Positions 42,766-49,423 of a DNA stretch of 60,770 nt are shown piece after piece. A program made the position numbers and the translations under genes. The notes under the pieces are model-generated. The model was given only the letters and a program-made list of their open reading frames with translations, ran no database searches and had not been told where the DNA came from. Each line of letters begins with the position of its first letter. The first letter of the stretch is position 1. Source of the stretch: Acidovorax sp. (GTDB taxonomy: Bacteria > Pseudomonadota > Gammaproteobacteria > Burkholderiales > Burkholderiaceae_C); contig JAUXZO010000166.1 in assembly GCA_030692685.1 (NCBI GenBank), positions 1 to 60,770 of the forward strand. Reading direction: 5' to 3'.

Positions 42766-43074
42766 ATGGAACAGCCCTGGCCTTTCGATCAGCCGCCCAA
42801 TTGCGGGGTCATCACCCTGCGCCAGATCATGGAGCGCGGCAAGCCAATACTGTTGGTGTCGCATGATGAAGACGACCATGGTTGGCAGTTTTTGGACGGT
42901 TCCGAGAACCCCGACGAGGCCGACGCCGTGCATGTGTGCCTGTCGCACGTTGTGGAAACTGACCAAACGTTAATTGAGTTGGCTGATTTGCCGCCCGGGT
43001 GGCAAGCTTGGCGACCGTCAGCCCAAGATAAGTGGGTGCGTGAGCCCTGCTCTGAAGTGGGGAACGAGGCATGA
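42766..43074 (+). CDS. Cassette 5 protein, small acidic, unknown
   Basis: A 102-residue soluble protein starting only four bases after the core GTTAATA. It contains GVITLRQIMERGKPILLVSH, DDHGWQFLDGSENPDEAD and ADLPPGWQAWRPSAQDKWVR. The HGWQFLDGSE stretch resembles the DUF2185-type motif seen in putative immunity proteins, but the resemblance is short. The ribosome site must lie inside the preceding attC. Confidence 0.72.
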   Translation: MEQPWPFDQPPNCGVITLRQIMERGKPILLVSHDEDDHGWQFLDGSENPDEADAVHVCLSHVVETDQTLIELADLPPGWQAWRPSAQDKWVREPCSEVGNEA

Positions 43075-43075
43075 G

Positions 43076-43162
43076 TCTTAACATGCCAATCGACGCGGAC
43101 CCACAACAGCAGGCTGCGGCTTCGCCGCTCAGGTTGGTGGTCCGGTCATCCTTACGTTAGGC
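43076..43162 (+). other. attC site of cassette 5
   Basis: Starts TCTTAAC and ends GTTAGGC. 87 bp; shares CGCGGACCCACAAC and GGCTGCGGCTTCGCCGC with the site of cassette 4. One mismatch against the expected complement of GTTAATA. Confidence 0.85.
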
Positions 43163-43175
43163 GCCCCAAGTAATC

Positions 43176-43634
43176 ATGCCAACTTTGATTGATGTTTACG
43201 CTAAGTTTGGCTTCGCGGCCGAAGCAGCACAGCTGCTCGAAACTGAGCTAGGCAACCTGCTCCTATCCGAAGCCATCGGATTGCACGGATTTAGGAAGAC
43301 GCAGAACAAGGCACTAGCAAAAAAGATTCTTGGTGAAATTGATCGAAAGACATTGGGCCAACTGATTCAAGCACTCAAGAAGAATCAGCCTGACGAGAAG
43401 CTGCAAGAGCTTCTTGCGCTAGCACTAAGCGAGAGGAATCGACTCAATCACTCCTTCTACCGACAGCACAATCTCCGCAGAAACTCAGAGGAAGGCCGAA
43501 TGCTAATGCTGGCAGATCTGGAGGTCATTCACGAGCGCATCCTTACGGCTTATGCAGCGGCTTCTCAGCTGGCGGATATCGAAACAGCAGAAGAAGCGCT
43601 TCTCCAAGCCCAGTCTGGGCACCTGCCGCTCTAG
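43176..43634 (+). CDS. Cassette 6 protein, helical, unknown
   Basis: A 152-residue protein starting 14 bases after the core GTTAGGC. It is almost wholly helical and charged (LLETELGNLLLSEAIGLHGF, KALAKKILGEIDRKTL, LALALSERNRLNHSFYRQHN). The conserved-looking RNRLNHSFY-RQHN patch, with several His and Arg residues, could be a functional site. No family recognised. Confidence 0.72.
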   Translation: MPTLIDVYAKFGFAAEAAQLLETELGNLLLSEAIGLHGFRKTQNKALAKKILGEIDRKTLGQLIQALKKNQPDEKLQELLALALSERNRLNHSFYRQHNLRRNSEEGRMLMLADLEVIHERILTAYAAASQLADIETAEEALLQAQSGHLPL

Positions 43635-43652
43635 CGTCGTTTGTATGCAGTC

Positions 43653-43740
43653 GCCTACCCTTCAATCGAGAGGCGTCGTAAACACCTTCAGCGCGCGTAC
43701 GCCAGTACGCTCATCCCAACCCATATTTGTATCGTTACGC
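43653..43740 (+). other. Degenerate attC-like site after cassette 6
   Basis: GCCTACC at the left is one base from the expected GCCTAAC, and GTTACGC is at the right. The interior palindrome is hard to see. The site may be worn out, freezing the last cassette in place. Confidence 0.5.
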
Positions 43741-43741
43741 C

Positions 43742-44125
43742 ATGAACGAAGCCGAAGTAGCAGCTGGCCTTGCAAGCACACCGATGTACCGACACGCGCA
43801 AGTCGTAGGGAATCAGCTCTTCGTCGCAGGCCAAGTGCCTCTGAACTCTTGCGGAGAACTGGTGGCACCCGATGACGCGGCTGCGCAAGCTACGCAGTGC
43901 TTACGGAATCTGGACCTACTCCTGTCGGTGCATGGCTTCTCGATCAAGGACATCCGACAACTCGTGGTTTACGTCGTCGGAGATCGAATCCAACTCGAAA
44001 GCGCCTGGGCCGCCGTCACTGCATGGTTCTCTGAGGATGTTCCGCCAGCTACCCTGCTGGGTGTTGCCTGCCTTGGCTACGAGGGGCAACTCGTTGAAAT
44101 CGATGCACGAGTCATAAAGGCCTAA
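43742..44125 (+). CDS. Cassette 7 protein, RidA/YjgF family
   Basis: A 127-residue RidA-fold protein. It starts two bases after the degenerate core GTTACGC. Motifs: VVGNQLFVAGQVPLNSCGEL, AAQATQCLRNLDLLLSVHG and the C-terminal ATLLGVACLGYEGQLVEIDA. Canonical RidA deaminates reactive enamines using an Arg before the T of the PxRT signature; here the matching segment is PPATLLGV with no Arg, so the deaminase role is doubtful. The stop codon is part of the GCCTAAC core. Confidence 0.82.
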   Translation: MNEAEVAAGLASTPMYRHAQVVGNQLFVAGQVPLNSCGELVAPDDAAAQATQCLRNLDLLLSVHGFSIKDIRQLVVYVVGDRIQLESAWAAVTAWFSEDVPPATLLGVACLGYEGQLVEIDARVIKA

Positions 44126-44222
44126 CCTCCCTACGCTCTGGGCAACGCATAGCCCTCACATCGATTGGACTCGCTCCGGCAGGCCGCTCATGTCAAACCT
44201 TGAGTGTCAGCCTCCGTTTGCC
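44120..44222 (+). other. Terminal attC-like site after cassette 7
   Basis: Begins with a perfect GCCTAAC but ends in an imperfect GTTTGCC. It marks the right border of the array; puuD converges from the right within 50 bases. Confidence 0.5.
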
Positions 44223-44268
44223 GCCACCGCAGTTACTGACCAAACCCTGCCGCCCCACTCCGCAACCC

Positions 44269-45510
44269 TCAAGGCCCAGTCACCGCCCCCGCCTCAAACC
44301 AGCGCCCGATCAGCGCCCGCTCCGCATCGGTGATCTGCGTGGAGTTGTTCATGGGCATGAGCTTTTGCACCACCACCTGCTGGTAGATGGCTTGGGCGTG
44401 TTGCTTCACGCTGTCGGGTGAATCGAGCCGCAGGTTCTTCATCTGCACCGCCTCGCCGTGGCACAGGTAGCAGCGCTGTTCCAGCACGGCTTGCACCGAT
44501 TTATAGTCATTTTGGCCGCTAGAGCTTATCCCGCCTGCGCTAGTAGCTCCTGAAATAGGAGCAACACTAACCGCAGTCACGGGCGCGGGGCGCATCCACA
44601 CGATGGCGCCCAGGATGACGGCCACGCCCACCAGCGCATAGGGCAACGGGTTGCCGTTCCGGCCCAGCTTGTAGCCGTGGCGCGCCACAAAGAACTGGCG
44701 AATGGCGGCGCCCGCAAACATCATCAGGATGAGCACCAGCCAGTTCTGCGGGTGGCTCCAGGTAAAGCTGTAGTGGTTGCTCAGCATGGCAAACAGCACC
44801 GGCAGCGTGAAGTACGTGTTGTGCACGCTGCGCTGCTTGCCGCGCTTGCCGTGGATGGGATCCACGGGCTCGCCCGCCTTGATCTGCGCAATCACGGTGC
44901 GCTGGCCGGGGATGATCCAGAAGAACACGTTGGCGCTCATGGCGGTGGCGATCATGGCGCCCACCAGCAAGAAGGCTGCGCGGCCTGCAAACCAGTGGCA
45001 GGCCAGCCACGAGGCGATGCACACCAGCACCAGCACCAGCGCGCCCACGATGGCGTCGCCGTTTTTCTTCTGGCCAAAAATGCGGCAGATCGCGTCGTAC
45101 AGCAGCCAGAACACCACGAAGAACGCGAGCGCCACCACGATGGCGGTGGCGGGCGCCCAGTCCATCTTCGATTTGTCGATGAGGTAGGTGCTGGCGCTGT
45201 AAAGGTACGACACGGTGAACAGCGCAAACCCGCTGATCCAGGTGCTGTAGCTCTCCCAGAAGAACCAGTGCAGGTGTTTGGGCAGCTGCGGTGGCGACAC
45301 CGCAAACTTGACCGGGTGGTAGAACCCGCCGCCGTGCACGGCCCACAGCTCGCCGCTCACGCCTTGTTTTTTCAGGTCTTCGTCCTCGGGCGGCGTGAGG
45401 CTGCTGTCTAAGAAGACGAAGTAGAACGACGAGCCAATCCAGGCGATGGCAGTGATGACGTGGACCCAGCGCAACAGCAGGTTGGCCCAGTCGAGAAAGT
45501 AGCTTTCCAT
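44269..45510 (-). CDS. puuD: Membrane urate oxidase with cytochrome c domain
   Basis: Oxidises urate to 5-hydroxyisourate at the inner membrane. The 413-residue protein has eight membrane helices starting LLRWVHVITAIAWIGSSFYF, many conserved His and Trp residues (VHGGGFYHPVKF, LHWFFWESYSTW), and a C-terminal c-type cytochrome with the haem motif CYLCH and a Met ligand near KLMPMNNST. The linker between helix 8 and the cytochrome is encoded by an interspersed repeat (44501-44567). It lies after xdhC on the same strand. Confidence 0.92.
   Translation of the reverse strand: MESYFLDWANLLLRWVHVITAIAWIGSSFYFVFLDSSLTPPEDEDLKKQGVSGELWAVHGGGFYHPVKFAVSPPQLPKHLHWFFWESYSTWISGFALFTVSYLYSASTYLIDKSKMDWAPATAIVVALAFFVVFWLLYDAICRIFGQKKNGDAIVGALVLVLVCIASWLACHWFAGRAAFLLVGAMIATAMSANVFFWIIPGQRTVIAQIKAGEPVDPIHGKRGKQRSVHNTYFTLPVLFAMLSNHYSFTWSHPQNWLVLILMMFAGAAIRQFFVARHGYKLGRNGNPLPYALVGVAVILGAIVWMRPAPVTAVSVAPISGATSAGGISSSGQNDYKSVQAVLEQRCYLCHGEAVQMKNLRLDSPDSVKQHAQAIYQQVVVQKLMPMNNSTQITDAERALIGRWFEAGAVTGP
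44501..44567 (-). repeat. AGCGCT-type repeat inside puuD
   Basis: On the minus strand it reads GGAGCTACTAGCGCAGGC, then AAGCTCTAGCGGCCAAAAT. It keeps the family outline (TAGCGC core, GGCCAAAAT flank) with some base changes and codes in frame for PISGATSAGGISSSGQNDYK. Confidence 0.7.
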
Positions 45511-45710
45511 ATCTCAACCTTGGCGGTGCACATGGCACCGCAACCCTGCTCACCACTGCGGGCGCTCTGAGCAGAAATTTGGGTCGCGCACCTTGGCGGG
45601 GAAACCCGCCGGGGCACCGCTGCGACCCGTAAACCAACCAATGACAGTGAAAAGTGTATGCAGGAATTGTTCCAGACTCCAGCCCCAAACCGAGGCGGGG
45701 TGGGCCGGAC

Positions 45711-46571
45711 TTACCCTCGGGCTGTCTCCTCTTTCAAGGTTTGCAACAACTGCGCCGCCACCGCCACGGCAATCACGTCGGGCTCTTTGCCCTCAATGCC
45801 GGGAATGCCGATGGGACAGGTGACCTGGGCCAACTCATCTTGCGCAAAGCCGCGGCCGTGCAGGCGGTTGCTGAACGTGGCCCATTTGGTTTTGCTGCCG
45901 ATGAGGCCGATGAACGGCAGGTCGCCCTGCTCGCGCTGGCGGCGCAGGCAGGCGGCCACCACGTCCAGGTCTTCGGCGTGGCTAAAACTCATGACCAGCA
46001 CGCGGCTGCCCGGCGCCAAGTGCGGCACGGCCAGTTGCACGGGCTCGGAGTGTTCGCACACCACGCCCTCGGGCGTGGGGTTGGGGAAGATGCCGTCGCG
46101 GCTGTCGATCCAGGTCAGCGCAAACGGCAGCGGCGCCAGCACCCGCGCCAGCGCGTGGCCCACGTGGCCGCCACCGAACAGTGCCAATGGGTGCAGCGGC
46201 GGCGCCAGGCGCACGCGCAGACCGGCGGCGGGCGCCAGGTCGGCGGCGGTAAGGCGTTCAAACCCCAGGTGCACCACGCCGCCGCAGCACTGACCCAGCG
46301 CTGGCCCCAGGGCAAAACGCATCGGCGGCTGCCCCTGGGCCGCGCCGGGCGCCCCGCCCAGGCGGCGGCGCGCTTCGGTAATGGCCTGCAGCTCCAGATG
46401 GCCGCCGCCAATGGTGCCCACGATGTGGTCCGCAAACACCGCCATCCACGCGCCCGCTTCACGCGGGGCCGAGCCTTCGGTAGACTCCACGCGCACGAGA
46501 CAAGCGGTGGAGCCCACAAGGGAGTCCATCAGTAAACGCAAATCAGTCAATCCAGTTCCTTTATCACTCAC
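45711..46571 (-). CDS. xdhC: Xanthine dehydrogenase accessory protein XdhC
   Basis: Binds molybdenum cofactor and inserts it, after sulfuration, into xanthine dehydrogenase. The 286-residue protein has the XdhC start (VRVESTEGSAPREAGAWM, GTIGGGHLELQAI) with the conserved Cys of ALGQCCGG-like GPALGQCCGGVVHL, and a Rossmann-type C-terminal domain (ALFGGGHVGHALARVL, PFIGLIGSKTKW). The dehydrogenase subunits are not in the window. Its position 200 bp upstream of puuD on the same strand fits xanthine to urate to hydroxyisourate. Confidence 0.92.
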   Translation of the reverse strand: MSDKGTGLTDLRLLMDSLVGSTACLVRVESTEGSAPREAGAWMAVFADHIVGTIGGGHLELQAITEARRRLGGAPGAAQGQPPMRFALGPALGQCCGGVVHLGFERLTAADLAPAAGLRVRLAPPLHPLALFGGGHVGHALARVLAPLPFALTWIDSRDGIFPNPTPEGVVCEHSEPVQLAVPHLAPGSRVLVMSFSHAEDLDVVAACLRRQREQGDLPFIGLIGSKTKWATFSNRLHGRGFAQDELAQVTCPIGIPGIEGKEPDVIAVAVAAQLLQTLKEETARG

Positions 46572-46625
46572 CCCATCGCGCGGCCCCTGCAGACCAGGGC
46601 CTCGCCCCAGCTACATCAACCCATC

Positions 46626-47174
46626 ATGCCGTCTCCAGCCCCCGAGCGCCCCCCCAGTACCCGCAGCCGCCACTGGCTGCTAGCCGGGCTTATGGCCTCT
46701 GTGGCGGCGCTGGTGGCAGCCTGCAAAGCAGCCCCCGAACCGCCACCGCCCGTGCAAGACAGCCGCGCGCCCAGCACCGACCCGTCACCAGGCATCAAAG
46801 GCCCCGTGCCTGCCAGCGCGGGCTCGGCCCGCACATCAGCAGCCAGCACCCCCCGCGCCTACCGCCAGGACGCTGCCACCCATCTTTACGGCCTGAACAA
46901 GGAACGCGTGTTCAAAGGCAAGCTGCCGCCCCTTCTGTATGCCATCGGCGTGCTGGAGGTCGATATCGACCGCACTGGCAAGGTCACTCGCCTGAACTGG
47001 ATGCGGGCCCCCAAACACGCCCCCGAAGTGGTGGCCGAAATCGAGCGCACCGTGCGCGCCGCGGGCCCCTTCCCGGCACCCACGCGCATGGGCAAGGTCA
47101 CCTACACCGACACCTGGCTGTGGGACAAAAGCGGCAACTTCCAGTTAGATACGTTGACCGAAGGGCAGCTTTAA
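46626..47174 (+). CDS. Lipoprotein with TonB-C-like domain
   Basis: A 182-residue protein. A hydrophobic helix ends in the lipobox LVAAC, so it is probably lipid-anchored. A Pro/Ser-rich linker follows, and the last 95 residues (LLYAIGVLEVDIDRTGKVTR, VVAEIERTVRAAGPFPAPTR) have the strand-helix layout of TonB C-terminal domains. No ExbB/ExbD or TonB partner is near. It is divergent from xdhC with 54 bases between them. The role is not known. Confidence 0.78.
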   Translation: MPSPAPERPPSTRSRHWLLAGLMASVAALVAACKAAPEPPPPVQDSRAPSTDPSPGIKGPVPASAGSARTSAASTPRAYRQDAATHLYGLNKERVFKGKLPPLLYAIGVLEVDIDRTGKVTRLNWMRAPKHAPEVVAEIERTVRAAGPFPAPTRMGKVTYTDTWLWDKSGNFQLDTLTEGQL

Positions 47175-47265
47175 AAAAGATAGCTGCCAGCGCTTGATTT
47201 CATTGGGCTTCAGATTGTTTTTTATCTGAATGCCTTATTTGACAAGCGCTACCAGCTATCTATTC
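47173..47265. repeat. AGCGCT-type repeat with a long loop
   Basis: Arms GATAGCTGCCAGCGCTTG and CAAGCGCTACCAGCTATC are 18-base near-perfect complements. The 50-base loop has its own hairpin (CAGATTGTTTTTTATCTG). It lies between two converging genes. Confidence 0.78.
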
Positions 47266-47275
47266 AAGAGCAACC

Positions 47276-47626
47276 TCACGACCCCCGGTACGTCGAATAG
47301 CTCCAGGGGCTGACCAGCAGCGGCACGTGGTAGTGCTGGTCGGCATGCGCAATGCCAAAGTCCAGGCTCACCTGGTTCAGAAAATTGGGTTCGGGCAGTT
47401 CTATGCCCCGCGCCCTGTAGTACCCCGCCACATCAAAACGCAGCCGGTAGGTGCCGGTGCGCAGGCTGGCGTTGTCGAAAAGCGGCGCGTCTGTGCGGCC
47501 ATCGCTGTTGAGCACCAGGCGCTGCAGCAGCGTGGCAGCGTCGCCATGGGTGGAATACAGCGCGACCTCCATGCCAGCGGCGGGGCAGCCGTGCATGGTG
47601 TCCAGAACGTGGGTGCTAAGGCCCAT
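47276..47626 (-). CDS. uraH: Hydroxyisourate hydrolase
   Basis: Hydrolyses 5-hydroxyisourate, the PuuD product, to OHCU. The start at 47626 (MGLSTHVLDTMHGCPAAGME) follows GAGGAG. The 116-residue protein carries the family marks: the N-terminal LSTHVLD with catalytic His, RLRFDVAGYY, HYHVPLLVSPWSYSTY and the C-terminal YRGS. It is a transthyretin-like tetramer. It is divergent from the GntR regulator, and both share the palindrome at 47707. Confidence 0.95.
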   Translation of the reverse strand: MGLSTHVLDTMHGCPAAGMEVALYSTHGDAATLLQRLVLNSDGRTDAPLFDNASLRTGTYRLRFDVAGYYRARGIELPEPNFLNQVSLDFGIAHADQHYHVPLLVSPWSYSTYRGS

Positions 47627-47706
47627 GGGGAATCTCCTCAAGTGGTGACGCAGTCCACAGACAGGACGGCGGTAGACAGGACAGCGTGGGTCGAAGTGTG
47701 TAGACC

Positions 47707-47724
47707 AAAAGTGTATACACTTTT
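47707..47724. promoter_or_regulatory. 18-bp perfect palindrome between uraH and the GntR gene
   Basis: AAAAGTGTATACACTTTT is perfectly symmetric. GntR/FCD regulators bind short palindromes of the TNGTNNNACNA kind, and the gene to the right encodes such a protein 25 bases away. Very likely the operator for both divergent units. Confidence 0.75.
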
Positions 47725-47748
47725 CGCCATCCACCGTATCATGCCGCC

Positions 47749-48426
47749 ATGGAATCCTCATCCACCAGCGCGATTGTTGAAGCCCTGACCCGCGCCATCG
47801 TAGAGCACCGCCTGCAACCCGGCACCAAGCTGGCCGAACAAAAGCTGGCCGACCACTTTGGCGTGTCGCGCACGCTGGTGCGCCAGGCGCTGTTTCAGCT
47901 GGCGCAGAACCGGCTGGTCACGCTGGAGCCTGCACGCGGCGCGTTTGTCTCGACCCCTTCGGTCGAAGAAGCCCGCCAGGTGTTTGCCGTGCGCCGCATG
48001 CTGGAGACCGAGATGACCCGCGCCTTTGTGCGCAGCGTGACGCCCGCCAAGATCAAGGCCCTGCGTGCCCACGTGGCCAGCGAGAAAGCCGCCATGGGCA
48101 TGTTGGATGCCAGCAGCCGCACCGAGCTGCTGGGCGACTTTCATGTGCGCATGGCCGAGCTGATGGGCAACGAGGTGCTGGCGCAGATGCTGGGCGACTT
48201 GATCTCGCGCTGCGCCCTCATCACGCTGATGTACCAGTCGGCCAGCGCGGCCGAACATTCGCACGAAGAACACGCCGCCATCGTGGCCGCACTGGCCGCG
48301 CGGGACGAAGACCATGCCGTGGCGCTGATGCAAAGCCATCTGGAGCATGTAGAAGCCAGCCTGACCTTTGACCGCAAGCGCCCCGCCAGTGACCTGGCCG
48401 CAGCGCTGGCCCCCATGACTGCTTGA
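47749..48426 (+). CDS. GntR-family regulator (FCD type) of urate catabolism
   Basis: A 225-residue repressor-type regulator. The winged helix covers residues 10-75 (ALTRAIVEHRLQPGTKLAEQ, FGVSRTLVRQALFQLA); the C-terminal FCD domain has metal-ligand pattern residues in ELLGDFHVRMAEL and SHEEHAAIVAALAARDEDHA. It heads the run to puuE and the fused enzyme. A purine breakdown intermediate is the natural effector candidate, by context only. Confidence 0.88.
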   Translation: MESSSTSAIVEALTRAIVEHRLQPGTKLAEQKLADHFGVSRTLVRQALFQLAQNRLVTLEPARGAFVSTPSVEEARQVFAVRRMLETEMTRAFVRSVTPAKIKALRAHVASEKAAMGMLDASSRTELLGDFHVRMAELMGNEVLAQMLGDLISRCALITLMYQSASAAEHSHEEHAAIVAALAARDEDHAVALMQSHLEHVEASLTFDRKRPASDLAAALAPMTA

Positions 48427-48461
48427 CCGACTGACCCTCCCGACGTTTGTTTTCACCGCCC

Positions 48462-49421
48462 ATGATCTACGACTCCACCCAAGCCTACCCCCGCGACCTG
48501 ATCGGATACGGCAAAAACCCGCCCCACGCGCAATGGCCGGGCGGCGCACGCATTGCCGTGCAGTTTGTGCTGAACTACGAAGAAGGCGGCGAGAACGCCG
48601 TGCTGCATGGCGATGCAGGCAGCGAGCAGTTTTTGTCTGAAATGTTCAACCCCGCCAGCTACCCCGAGCGGCACATGAGCATGGAAGGCATCTACGAGTA
48701 CGGCTCGCGTGCGGGCGTATGGCGCATCCTGCGCGAGTTTGAAAAACGCGGACTGCCGCTGACGGTATTTGGCGTGTCCACCGCGCTGCAGCGCCACCCC
48801 GACCTGACCCAGGCCTTTGTGGAACTGGGCCACGAAATCGCCTGCCACGGCCTCAAGTGGATTCACTACCAGCACATCCCCGAAGACGTCGAACGCGCAC
48901 ACATGGCCCAGGCCATGGCCGCCATCGAGCGCATGACGGGCGACAGACCCCTGGGCTGGTACACCGGCCGCGACAGCCCCAACACCCGCCGCCTGGTGGC
49001 AGACTTTGGCGGCTTTGAATACGACAGCGACTACTACGGCGACGACCTGCCCTTCTGGATGAAGGTGCAGAAAACCGATGGCACCGTAGCGCCCCAACTG
49101 ATCGTGCCCTACACGCTGGACTGCAACGACATGCGCTTTGCGCTGCCGCAAGGCTATTCGCACGCCGATCCGTTTTATCAGTACCTCAAAGACACGTTTG
49201 ATGCGCTGTATGCCGAGGGCGACTCCGCCGGTGACAACGCGCCCAAGATGATGAGCATTGGCATGCACTGCCGCCTGTTGGGCCGGCCCGGCCGCATCAC
49301 CGCGCTGCAGCGGTTTCTGGACCACATCGCGCAACACTCCCAAGTGTGGGTGTGCCGCCGCATCGACATCGCGCGCCACTGGAAACAGACGCACCCCTAC
49401 CCCTCACAGAAAGCCGCCTGA
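48462..49421 (+). CDS. puuE: Allantoinase PuuE (polysaccharide-deacetylase fold)
   Basis: Opens the allantoin ring to allantoate. The start at 48462 (MIYDSTQAYPRDLIGYGKNP) is the family start. The 319-residue NodB-like protein has the conserved GGARIAVQFVLNYEEGGENA, YEYGSRAGVWRIL, GHEIACHGLKW and YTGRDSPNTRRLV stretches that mark PuuE rather than true polysaccharide deacetylases. Its stop is two bases from the next ATG, so it is co-transcribed with the fused enzyme. Confidence 0.93.
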   Translation: MIYDSTQAYPRDLIGYGKNPPHAQWPGGARIAVQFVLNYEEGGENAVLHGDAGSEQFLSEMFNPASYPERHMSMEGIYEYGSRAGVWRILREFEKRGLPLTVFGVSTALQRHPDLTQAFVELGHEIACHGLKWIHYQHIPEDVERAHMAQAMAAIERMTGDRPLGWYTGRDSPNTRRLVADFGGFEYDSDYYGDDLPFWMKVQKTDGTVAPQLIVPYTLDCNDMRFALPQGYSHADPFYQYLKDTFDALYAEGDSAGDNAPKMMSIGMHCRLLGRPGRITALQRFLDHIAQHSQVWVCRRIDIARHWKQTHPYPSQKAA

Positions 49422-49423
49422 CC

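Larger units (their letters stand above)
39067..44222 (+). mobile_element. Integron-type gene cassette array lacking an integrase (CALIN-like)
   Basis: Seven small genes on one strand, each followed by an imperfectly palindromic site that begins with an RYYYAAC-like core and ends GTTRRRY-like. Sites after cassettes 3, 4 and 5 are each 87 bp and share CGCGGACCCACAAC and GGCTGCGGCTTCGCCGC. Cassette limits are confirmed by complementary cores: GTTATGT/ACATAAC, GTTAGGC/GCCTAAC, GTTAAAT/ATTTAAC, GTTAGAG/CTCTAAC. The rules are established for integron cassettes. No integrase gene lies in the window. Cassette genes are more AT-rich than their surroundings. Confidence 0.88.

Noticed and set aside
39067..44222. 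Prophage or conjugative island explanation for the AT-rich block
   Set aside because: No phage or transfer genes are present; complementary cores and attC-type palindromes explain the block better.
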